DNA from: Actinomycetota bacterium
GTDB taxonomy: Bacteria; Actinomycetota; UBA4738
Length of the DNA: 13,702 bases
NCBI GenBank assembly: GCA_005888465.1
Contig: VAYJ01000020.1
Coordinates: 1-13,702, forward strand
Direction of reading: 5' to 3'
Part shown: piece by piece, positions 1 through 5,650 of the stretch
Layout: the number at the start of each line of letters is the position of its first letter
How positions within the stretch are numbered: the first letter of the stretch is position 1
The notes under the pieces: model-generated
Seen by the model: only the letters and a program-made list of their open reading frames with translations
Database searches by the model: none
What the model was told of the DNA's origin: nothing
Position numbers and translations under genes: made by a program

Positions 1-148
1 CGGTCGTCGAGCACCGCAGCGCCGGTTTCGTCACGTCGGCTGTCGTCATCCGGGCATGCGTGGACAACGTGCCTGGGGCCGCTGACGACGCCAGGGATAC
101 CGCCAAGAGTGGAGCGGCAAGCACCGAGAGCACGCGACGGGCCGGCAT
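1..148 (-). CDS. Secreted protein, N-terminal fragment (unrecognised)
   Basis: The ATG at 148-146 opens a frame that runs off the left edge after 49 codons. It begins MPARRVLSVLAAPLLAVSLA, a typical Sec signal peptide: two arginines, a hydrophobic core of about 15 residues, then a small-residue stretch (ASSAAPG) where signal peptidase could cut. The start is well supported because a strong GGAAGGAGG ribosome binding site lies five bases upstream. The visible mature part, about 20 residues and rich in Thr, Ser and Ala, is too short to identify a family. The gene is therefore a likely exported protein of unknown function. It lies downstream of the UbiA fusion on the same strand but about 170 bases away, so it probably has its own promoter. 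The frame is too short to attract a standard gene caller. Confidence 0.7.
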   Translation of the reverse strand, partial: MPARRVLSVLAAPLLAVSLASSAAPGTLSTHARMTTADVTKPALRCSTT

Positions 149-153
149 GTTCG

Positions 154-162
154 CCTCCTTCC
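154..162 (-). promoter_or_regulatory. Strong Shine-Dalgarno of the secreted protein
   Basis: On the minus strand the sequence reads GGAAGGAGG, then CGAAC, then ATG. It is the strongest ribosome binding site in the window and fixes the start of the edge gene. It contrasts with most other genes here, which have weak or no Shine-Dalgarno sequence. Confidence 0.75.
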
Positions 163-317
163 GGTTGACAACCCCCTGGGAAGCTCCCCCCTCAGTGCCG
201 GGGCCAGACCGTCAGGACATGCCTCTCACACGAATGCGGAGACCACCTTCCCGGCAAGCGGTCGACCGCGTCAAGGCCGAACGAGTGAACGATCGGCGAA
301 TTTGTCGAACCAGTTCG

Positions 318-1694
318 CTACCGCAGGAAGAACGGCGGGTTCGTGATGTTGTGGCTCGCGATGATCGCGATCACGTAGCCCACGACCAGCAGCAGCCCCG
401 TCGCCATGTGCAGCTGGACGCCCTTGCCCATGCGCGGCATCAGCTGGTACGGGCTCTCGTAGAACTCCTGCAGCCCACGGTACACCGGGAGCGCCAAGGG
501 GATCGCGGCCAAGGCGATGATCGTCGGGCGCGCGATGGCGCCCGTGATCGCGCCGATCAGGATCAGGGCGAAGGCTGTGGCGGCGGATCCCGCGTATACG
601 GCGATGACGGTCGGCTTCGTCCATCGAACCGGGAGGGTTCGCTTGCCGGCCTTCGCGTCGCCGGGGCGGTCGGGGACCTCGTTCACATACAGGACGAGCG
701 CGATCAGGATCGCGACCGGGAGCGACGCGTAGATCGCTTCCCACGACCACGCCTTCGCCTGCACGAAGTACGCGCCGATCGTCATGATCGGCCCGAATCC
801 GAGGAACACGCAGATCTCGCCGATGCCGCGGTGCACGAATCGGAAGGGCGGCGCCGTGTAGAAGACGCTGATGAACAGGCCCGCGAGGCCGATCCCGAAG
901 AGCGGCCAGAAGCCGCGGCTGATCGCGAGGTAGAGGCCGATGCCGGCTCCGACGGCGTAGAAGCCAAGCATCAGCGCCACCATCTGGCGGAGCGAGAGCA
1001 GGCCGTAGAGGATCACGCGCGAGCCGCCGCTGAACTGGGTCGGGTTGACGTTCGCCGCGTCGGCGCCGGAGAGCGTGTCGAACACGTCGTTCGCGACGTT
1101 GAGTCCGAGGTGCACGCAGCTTGCGGCGATGAGGGTGAGGATGGCGAGCGCCCAGTGCCAGTGGCCGTCGAGCGCGGCGACCGCGACGCCGAGCGCGACG
1201 GGCACGAACGTCGCGGACAGGAACGGGAGCCGCGTGGCGCGCAGGAACAGCCATCCGGTCGAGAGGCGCGGACGGACCGAGGTGCCGGTCTCCGCCGAGA
1301 GCCGATCCATGTAGCGGCGCGCCTGTGGGACGCCGCGCTCGGAGAACTCGAAGAACGACATCTCCTGCTCGTCCCAGTGCTGCGTGCGCTCCGGCACCAA
1401 CTCGAGGTGGCCGTCGGTCTTGTGCAGGGTGCCCCAGAGCGAGATGTACCGACGCTCGTCGTAGCCGATGCCGGGCTGGGGCCGGATGTGGCTGAAGACG
1501 ACGTTCACTTCCCGGTCGAGGGGCGGCGAGGCCTCCGCGCCCGCGACGGCGTCCAGCACGACGACGCCGCGCTCGGGGACGATCGTGAAGCCTGTCGCGA
1601 CCGACATCGGGTAGCCCTCGTGATCGAGGAACGCGATCACAGCGTGGGTGAAGTTGCCTTCGATCCTGCCGAGGAGCTCCGTTGGCGCGGTCAT
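318..1694 (-). CDS. Split-barrel (PPOX-like) domain fused to a UbiA/MenA-like prenyltransferase
   Basis: The protein has 458 residues and two parts. Residues 1-135 look like a pyridoxamine-5'-phosphate-oxidase-type split barrel (GYPMSVATG, VNVVFSHIRPQPG, YISLWGTL). Residues 145-458 are a multi-pass UbiA prenyltransferase. Its first Asp-rich motif is NVANDVFDTLSGAD (199-212). The second is NEVPDRPGDAKAGKRTL (338-354), with DR and GKRTL as in MenA. YTAPPFRFVHRGIGEI (279-294) is also MenA-like. Family members transfer a polyprenyl chain to an aromatic acceptor at the membrane, for example in menaquinone synthesis; the acceptor here is unknown. The ATG overlaps the stop of the upstream split-barrel gene as ATGA, so the two are translationally coupled. 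Typical MenA/UbiA proteins are about 290-310 residues, so the N-terminal domain is a true addition, continuous in frame. The UbiA call is firm; the split-barrel call is reasonable from sequence pattern. Confidence 0.88.
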   Translation of the reverse strand: MTAPTELLGRIEGNFTHAVIAFLDHEGYPMSVATGFTIVPERGVVVLDAVAGAEASPPLDREVNVVFSHIRPQPGIGYDERRYISLWGTLHKTDGHLELVPERTQHWDEQEMSFFEFSERGVPQARRYMDRLSAETGTSVRPRLSTGWLFLRATRLPFLSATFVPVALGVAVAALDGHWHWALAILTLIAASCVHLGLNVANDVFDTLSGADAANVNPTQFSGGSRVILYGLLSLRQMVALMLGFYAVGAGIGLYLAISRGFWPLFGIGLAGLFISVFYTAPPFRFVHRGIGEICVFLGFGPIMTIGAYFVQAKAWSWEAIYASLPVAILIALVLYVNEVPDRPGDAKAGKRTLPVRWTKPTVIAVYAGSAATAFALILIGAITGAIARPTIIALAAIPLALPVYRGLQEFYESPYQLMPRMGKGVQLHMATGLLLVVGYVIAIIASHNITNPPFFLR

Positions 1695-2176
1695 CGTCCC
1701 GCCCCCACCAGCTCGAAGACCTGCGGTGCTACATCGGTTCGCCCGTCCGCCCAGAGGAACGCGCGGCGCGGGCGGATCTCGATCACGCCGCGCTCGAAGA
1801 AGAGCGGCAGCGCCACGCGCTTGCCTAGGAAGAAGTCGATCGCCGGCTCCTTCTGTCGCCAGATGGGGAGCACGCGCTCCCAGCCCGAATGGAGGTCGGC
1901 GTCGTCGACGATCGCGTCGCCCTGGATGGTTGCGCGCCGGAAGCGCTCGACCTTCACGGCGTTCGGGTCGCTGATCGAAAGCGAAACCTTGCCGTTGTCC
2001 TTGATGTGCTCGAGCTTGCGCGAGAAGAGCACGCTGGACGTGAGGTAGATCCGCTCGCCGTCGTAGAGGGGGATGAGCGGATGGGTCACGGGCCGGCCAC
2101 GGTCGTCGACGACGGTGAGCTCGGCGACGAGCGCGGTGTTGAGCAGCTCCTCGATCGGTGCTGGCAGGACTCCCAT
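1691..2176 (-). CDS. Stand-alone pyridoxamine 5'-phosphate oxidase-like split-barrel protein
   Basis: This is a 161-residue protein. Its pattern is that of the PPOX/F420-type split-barrel family: an early strand pair (LVAELTVVDDRGRPVTHPLI), then GERIYLTSS, a KLEHIKDNGKVSLSISDP block, and ATIQGDAIV. Members bind FMN, F420 or heme, usually at a dimer interface, and carry out varied redox reactions. The substrate cannot be told from sequence, and it need not be a true PNP oxidase. I chose the ATG at 2176-2174 because GGGAGG stands five bases upstream. A GTG six codons earlier, at 2194, would overlap the mutY stop as GTGA and is the alternative. The 3' end overlaps the next gene by four bases (ATGA). 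Being coupled to a gene that encodes a second split-barrel domain suggests the two barrels may pair; that is inference. Confidence 0.85.
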   Translation of the reverse strand: MGVLPAPIEELLNTALVAELTVVDDRGRPVTHPLIPLYDGERIYLTSSVLFSRKLEHIKDNGKVSLSISDPNAVKVERFRRATIQGDAIVDDADLHSGWERVLPIWRQKEPAIDFFLGKRVALPLFFERGVIEIRPRRAFLWADGRTDVAPQVFELVGAGR

Positions 2177-2181
2177 GCATG

Positions 2182-2187
2182 CCTCCC
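2182..2187 (-). promoter_or_regulatory. Shine-Dalgarno that decides the split-barrel gene start
   Basis: GGGAGG on the minus strand lies five bases before the ATG at 2176. It favours this start over the upstream GTG at 2194. It sits in the short gap directly after the mutY stop codon at 2193-2191. Confidence 0.6.
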
Positions 2188-2190
2188 GGA

Positions 2191-3096
2191 TCACGACGTG
2201 CCTGTTGGCACGATACCGGAACGGGGCTCATCGGCGAGCCGGAGGCGGCCCGACGGCCTCCCTGCGAGGGCGGCGGGTCCGGCTCGAACGAGCCCGTCGC
2301 GGTCCAGGGCGCGAACCGCCGCGGCGACGTCGTGGAGCGCACGGCCGGTTCGGCCCGCGAGAGAGGAGAGGGTCGCCGAGGGGCGGGAGCGCAGGAGGCG
2401 GACGATCGCGCCGCGAAGCTCCCGCCAGGAACCGCGGAACGCCGGCTGGCTGCGCGCCCTCGGCCGAGGCCGGGATGAGGCGCGGAACCGGCAGCCGGCG
2501 GCGAGCGGGCAGACGTCGCACCTGGGCGCCGGCCGGCAGACCAGGCGCCCGAGGTCCATGACCGCCTGGTTCCATGTGCCGGGCTCGCGCCGATGGAGCC
2601 ACCTGTCGATGGCCTCCCGAAGCTGGGTTCGGTCGACGCCCTCGGGGTTCGCGCCGAAGAGGAATCGCGCGGCAACGCGCCGGACGTTCGTATCGACGGC
2701 GGCGACCGGGACGCCGAACGCGATCGAGGCGACGGCCGAGGCCGTGTACGGCCCGACGCCCGGAAGCACCTGGAGCTGCGCGGGATCCGGAGGGAGCCGG
2801 CCAGCGTGGTAGCGGACCGTGACGCGGGCGGCCTCGTGCAAGCGCGCGGCGCGCCGGTTGTAGCCCAAGGCGCCCCACGCTCGGACGACGTCCGATCGCG
2901 GGGCGGCCGCCAGGGCGGCGATCGACGGGAACCGGGCGAGGAACGGACCGAGGGCCGCCGCCACGCGAGGAGCCTGCGTCTGCTGGAGCATGACCTCGCT
3001 CACCAGGGTGCGGTAGGGGTCGGGAGCGCCCGTTCGCCAGGGGTAGGCCGCGCGCCGGGGCCGGTACCACCGGAGCAGCGCGCCGTTCGCATCCAC
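2191..3096 (-). CDS. mutY: A/G-specific adenine DNA glycosylase MutY
   Basis: MutY removes adenine mispaired with 8-oxoguanine. The protein is 301 residues from the GTG at 3096. Seen in order: YPWR (18-21), SEVMLQQTQ with catalytic Glu34, the helix-hairpin-helix LPGVGPYTASAV (111-122) that lacks the endonuclease III lysine, catalytic Asp135 in VDTNVRRVAAR, NQAVMDLG (176-183), and cluster cysteines 187, 193, 196 and 202. The cysteine spacing is 5-2-5, while the usual [4Fe-4S] spacing is 6-2-5. The last 100 residues contain a winged-helix-like stretch (FRGSWRELRGAIVRLLRSRP onward) instead of a NUDIX 8-oxoG-recognition domain, as in actinobacterial homologues I know. The start is GTG with no Shine-Dalgarno but a TACCCT box six bases upstream, suggesting a leaderless transcript. 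It is the first gene of the operon leading to the UbiA fusion. Confidence 0.93.
   Translation of the reverse strand: MDANGALLRWYRPRRAAYPWRTGAPDPYRTLVSEVMLQQTQAPRVAAALGPFLARFPSIAALAAAPRSDVVRAWGALGYNRRAARLHEAARVTVRYHAGRLPPDPAQLQVLPGVGPYTASAVASIAFGVPVAAVDTNVRRVAARFLFGANPEGVDRTQLREAIDRWLHRREPGTWNQAVMDLGRLVCRPAPRCDVCPLAAGCRFRASSRPRPRARSQPAFRGSWRELRGAIVRLLRSRPSATLSSLAGRTGRALHDVAAAVRALDRDGLVRAGPAALAGRPSGRLRLADEPRSGIVPTGTS
2197..2212 (-). repeat. Perfect hairpin at the 3' end of mutY
   Basis: The minus-strand transcript would read CGUGCC-AACA-GGCACG, a six-base-pair stem with a four-base loop. It lies inside the last codons of mutY, about ten bases before the ribosome binding site of the next gene. 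There is no U tract, so it is not an intrinsic terminator. It could tune translation coupling or RNA processing, or be chance in GC-rich coding sequence. Confidence 0.4.
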
Positions 3097-3102
3097 GCGC
3101 GC

Positions 3103-3108
3103 AGGGTA
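3103..3108 (-). promoter_or_regulatory. Putative -10 box of mutY (leaderless type)
   Basis: TACCCT on the minus strand is followed by six bases (GCGCGC) and then the GTG start of mutY at 3096. This spacing would put transcription start at or next to the start codon. I see no good -35 match. Confidence 0.5.
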
Positions 3109-3143
3109 CGCCCGGGGGACTTTCGCCGTGAGGTCCCACCGGG

Positions 3144-3149
3144 TAGGCT
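3144..3149 (+). promoter_or_regulatory. Putative -10 box of the CBS-domain gene
   Basis: TAGGCT lies 13 bases before the ATG at 3163, in the 66-base region shared with the divergent mutY promoter. It would give a 5' leader of about six bases, with no Shine-Dalgarno. A TTTCGC 17 bases upstream is a weak -35 candidate. Confidence 0.4.
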
Positions 3150-3162
3150 CAAGCCCAGCGCG

Positions 3163-3549
3163 ATGGCCACGATTCGTGACGTCATGCACGAAGGGATCAT
3201 CTCGGTCGAGCCCTCCTCGACCGTTGCCGAGGCCGCCACGGTGATGGGCGGCAAGCACGTGGGCTCAGCGCTCGTCATGGAGGGCGACGCGGTGCTCGGC
3301 ATCTTCACCGAGCGCGACATCGTGCGAGCCCTGTCGCAGGACTTCGACGCCCCGGGCCACCAGGTCTCCCACTGGATGACCGCCGACCCAACGATGGTCG
3401 GGCCCGACATGTCGGTCGAGGATGCGCTCGGGCTGATGCGCGCCGGCGGCTTTCGTCACCTGCCGGTGCGCGATGGGGACCGGGTGGTCGGCATGGTGTC
3501 GATCCGGGACTTGGCGGGCGCCGGCAGCGATCCCGGCGGCGCGAGCTAG
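3163..3549 (+). CDS. Tandem CBS-domain protein
   Basis: The 128-residue protein is almost entirely two CBS motifs, about residues 7-57 and 70-122. Recognisable segments are IRDVMHEGIISVEPSSTV, VLGIFTERDIVRAL and MTADPTMVGPDMSVEDAL, with RHLPVRDGDRVVGMVSIRDL closing the second. CBS pairs bind adenine nucleotides or SAM and sense energy state. Stand-alone versions like this are common, and their targets are mostly unknown. The ATG at 3163 was chosen because the family begins right there (xxIRDVM); longer in-frame starts run into the mutY promoter and coding region. The stop TAG overlaps the stop of the convergent HAD gene in a shared CTAG at 3546-3549. The acidic/glycine tail after 120 is outside the domain. 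Confidence 0.92.
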   Translation: MATIRDVMHEGIISVEPSSTVAEAATVMGGKHVGSALVMEGDAVLGIFTERDIVRALSQDFDAPGHQVSHWMTADPTMVGPDMSVEDALGLMRAGGFRHLPVRDGDRVVGMVSIRDLAGAGSDPGGAS

Positions 3550-4337
3550 CTTCGGAGGAGCGCCGGCAGCTCGGCCACCGAGCCGATGACGTGGTCCGGC
3601 GCGCCGCCTTCCCGGTCGTCGACGCCCGGACGGAACTTCCCCGATCGAACGAGGATGCCCGCCATCCCCAGCGACTGCGCGGCCATGACATCGTAGGCGA
3701 GATCGTCGCCGACCATCGCCACGCGCTCGATCGGGACACCGAGCGTCTCGACCCCCTGCCGGAAGAACGCGGGTTCGGGCTTGCCGACCACGACCGCGCG
3801 AACCCCCGCGGCACGCTCGAGGGCGTCCACGTACGGGCCCGCGTCGAACTTCAACCCCTCGTCGGTGAGCCACGTGAGGTTGCGCTGCATCGCGACGAGC
3901 GCGGCGCCCCCCACGAGCAGGTTGAGCGCGTGGTTCAGGTTCGCGAACGTGAACCGATCGTCGGCGCCGGCCACGACCACCACGTCGGCAGACCCATCCT
4001 GCGCGATGGTCACGCCCTGCAGGTCCTCCAGGATGTCGTCGGTCTCGCCCAGCACGTAGCACCGCGCGCCCGGGTGGCGCTCGCGAAGGTGGGCGCCGGT
4101 CGCTGCGGCGGCGGACAGCACCTCCTCGCGGTCCACGTCGAAGCCTCCCTCGCGCAGGATCGCGGCGAGCCGCGTCCGCGACAGCATCGTCGTGTTCGTG
4201 ATCAGGCGGAAGGGGATCTCGTTCGTCCGGAGCCATGACACGGCATCGGCCGCCCCGGGGATCGGACGCCAGGACACCGTGAGCACCCCGTCCATGTCGA
4301 GGAGCACCCCCTCGACGTCCGCCAGCTCCCCGGCCAT
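3546..4337 (-). CDS. HAD-superfamily (IIA, NagD/LHPP-like) phosphatase
   Basis: This 263-residue protein carries all four haloacid dehalogenase motifs. Motif I is LLDMDGVL, with Asp14 as nucleophile and Asp16 as acid/base. Motif II is LITNTT (Thr47). Motif III is VVVGKPEP (Lys186). Motif IV is VAMVGDDLAYDV (Asp211, Asp212 and Asp216). The alpha/beta cap between motifs II and III, about residues 75-165, and the NTT segment fit subfamily IIA, near HDHD2/LHPP and NagD. Such enzymes dephosphorylate small phosphates; the substrate is not evident. It is the last gene of a three-gene operon. Its ATG lies two bases past the nicotinamidase stop, with no good Shine-Dalgarno, so translation is probably coupled. 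The 3' end shares CTAG with the CBS gene. Confidence 0.92.
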   Translation of the reverse strand: MAGELADVEGVLLDMDGVLTVSWRPIPGAADAVSWLRTNEIPFRLITNTTMLSRTRLAAILREGGFDVDREEVLSAAAATGAHLRERHPGARCYVLGETDDILEDLQGVTIAQDGSADVVVVAGADDRFTFANLNHALNLLVGGAALVAMQRNLTWLTDEGLKFDAGPYVDALERAAGVRAVVVGKPEPAFFRQGVETLGVPIERVAMVGDDLAYDVMAAQSLGMAGILVRSGKFRPGVDDREGGAPDHVIGSVAELPALLRS

Positions 4338-4339
4338 GG

Positions 4340-4933
4340 CTAGCGGCGCTCTTCGATCGTCGCGCCAGCGCCGCGAAGCTCCTCGAGCGCGCGCTCGCCG
4401 TCGCCGGGCTGGAGGTCGACCGCGCGGACCGCGTCCCGCGGCACGACCACGTCGAAGCCCAGCCGAATGCCGTCCAGCCCAGTCTCCTTCACGCAGTAGT
4501 CGGTGGCGAGCCCGACGATCACGATCCGGTCGACCGCGTGCGCGCGCAGGATCCCCTCCAGCTCTGTCGCGGCGCGGTCGCCCGAGCGAGGGTCGCGCAC
4601 GCTGAACGCCGAGTAGCCGTCCTCGCCGCCAACCCCCTTGCGAACGACCGGTCCATCCACGGTGAGCCCGGGATGGAACGCCGCGCCCCACGTGTCACGC
4701 ACGCAATGCACCGGCCAGATACCGCCGTCCTTCCGGAAGTGCGGCGTGACGGGCGGGTGCCAGTCGGCCGAGTAAACGACGATCGCGCCGCCAACTCTCG
4801 CATGAGTGATCTCGTCCTCGGCGGCCGCCACCACCTCCGGGCCTCCCTGGACCGAAAGCGAACCCTCCGGGTCGGCGAAGTCGTTCTGCACGTCCACGAC
4901 GACGAGCGCCGTGGCCGGCCCGTAGTCGATCAC
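4340..4933 (-). CDS. pncA: Nicotinamidase (isochorismatase fold)
   Basis: The enzyme converts nicotinamide to nicotinic acid and ammonia for NAD salvage. The 197-residue protein has the full catalytic triad: Asp14 in VVVDVQNDF, Lys99 in VRKGVGGED and Cys147 in ATDYCVKETGLD. The metal ligands typical of nicotinamidases are also present: Asp57, His59 and His65 in SADWHPPVTPHF, with His76 in WPVHC. Having both the D-W-H...H-F motif and the Lys separates it from other isochorismatase-like hydrolases. The start is GTG at 4933, overlapping the alpha/beta hydrolase stop as GTGA; this makes it translationally coupled and leaves little choice of start. The HAD gene follows two bases after its stop. 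Confidence 0.92.
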   Translation of the reverse strand: MIDYGPATALVVVDVQNDFADPEGSLSVQGGPEVVAAAEDEITHARVGGAIVVYSADWHPPVTPHFRKDGGIWPVHCVRDTWGAAFHPGLTVDGPVVRKGVGGEDGYSAFSVRDPRSGDRAATELEGILRAHAVDRIVIVGLATDYCVKETGLDGIRLGFDVVVPRDAVRAVDLQPGDGERALEELRGAGATIEERR

Positions 4934-5598
4934 CGCCCCTCCTCGAGCAGCCCAAGGTAGCGCTCGAACCAGTCGCCGGCGAGTTCCGCGACGGCCTCGA
5001 GCGCCCCCCGCTCCTCGAATAGGTGCGTCGCCCCTGGCACGATCGCGAGCTCGTTCGGGCATCGGAGCGACGCCTGTGCCTCCCGGTTTGCGTCCACCAC
5101 TTGCGGATCCCACCCGCCCACGATGAGGAGCGTCGGTGCCGTCACGTCGGCCAGCCGCGACGCCGCGACCAGGTCGGGCCGTCCGCCGCGCGACACGACG
5201 GCCGCCACCTCCTCGCCCGACTCGCCCGCGGCCCAGAGCGCCGCGGCCGCGCCCGTGCTCGCGCCGAAGCAACCGATCGGCAGCGACCCCACGTCCGGCC
5301 GGGCGCGGACCCACGCCGTGGCATGCAGCAGCCGGTCGCCGAGCAACGGGATGTCGAACACGTTGCGCCGGTCCTTGGCCTCGGCGTCGGTCAGGAGGTC
5401 GAACAGCAGCGTCGCCATGCCGCGCTCGCGAAGGACCTCGGCGACCATGGTGTTCCTGGGGCTCAGCCGGCTGCTCCCGCTCCCGTGCGCGAACACCACG
5501 ATGCCCTGGGGGTTCGGCGGCGCGGCCAGCTCGCCGTGCAGATGGACGGGAGCGGCCCCGCCGACCCCGAACGCCACGATCCGGACGACCCGCTCCAC
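4930..5598 (-). CDS. Alpha/beta hydrolase, dienelactone-hydrolase-like
   Basis: The protein is 222 residues from the GTG at 5598. It shows the alpha/beta-hydrolase signs: GIVVFAHGSGSSRLSPRN (oxyanion region, 32-49), nucleophile Ser114 in GCFGASTGAAAALWA, Asp164 in VGGWDPQVVD and His192 in PGATHLFEE. This small type resembles DLH-family hydrolases that often sit beside phosphoribosyltransferases; no such partner is seen here. The substrate is unknown. The start is the least certain of the operon. GTG 5598 is preceded by GGGAGG at a rather long 12 bases, and an in-frame ATG is absent nearby. A longer frame exists but would overlap the divergent cysteine-ligase gene. First gene of the hydrolase-nicotinamidase-HAD operon. 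Confidence 0.88.
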   Translation of the reverse strand: MERVVRIVAFGVGGAAPVHLHGELAAPPNPQGIVVFAHGSGSSRLSPRNTMVAEVLRERGMATLLFDLLTDAEAKDRRNVFDIPLLGDRLLHATAWVRARPDVGSLPIGCFGASTGAAAALWAAGESGEEVAAVVSRGGRPDLVAASRLADVTAPTLLIVGGWDPQVVDANREAQASLRCPNELAIVPGATHLFEERGALEAVAELAGDWFERYLGLLEEGR

Positions 5599-5637
5599 CC
5601 CACCATCTTCCCTCCCGACGCCATTCGGGAACCCGCG

Positions 5638-5643
5638 TATCCT
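5638..5643 (+). promoter_or_regulatory. Putative -10 box of the cysteine ligase gene (leaderless type)
   Basis: TATCCT is followed by seven bases (CGGGCTC) and then the GTG start at 5651. With no Shine-Dalgarno present, this predicts a leaderless mRNA. It lies in the 52-base gap between divergent genes. Confidence 0.55.
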
Positions 5644-5650
5644 CGGGCTC

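Noticed and set aside
60..2048. A 662-codon open frame on the plus strand
   Set aside because: It is antisense to the split-barrel and UbiA genes, is rich in Arg, Asp and Glu repeats with no motif, and is a typical shadow of GC-rich coding sequence.
318..2675. One 785-codon minus-strand protein that includes the UbiA fusion
   Set aside because: The part upstream of 1694 is an out-of-frame read of mutY and the stand-alone split-barrel gene. The ATG at 1694 overlaps the upstream stop and is the sensible start.
2191..3096. Endonuclease III instead of MutY
   Set aside because: The helix-hairpin-helix reads LPGVGPYTASAV without the catalytic lysine, and the QQTQ and NQAVMDLG motifs are those of MutY.
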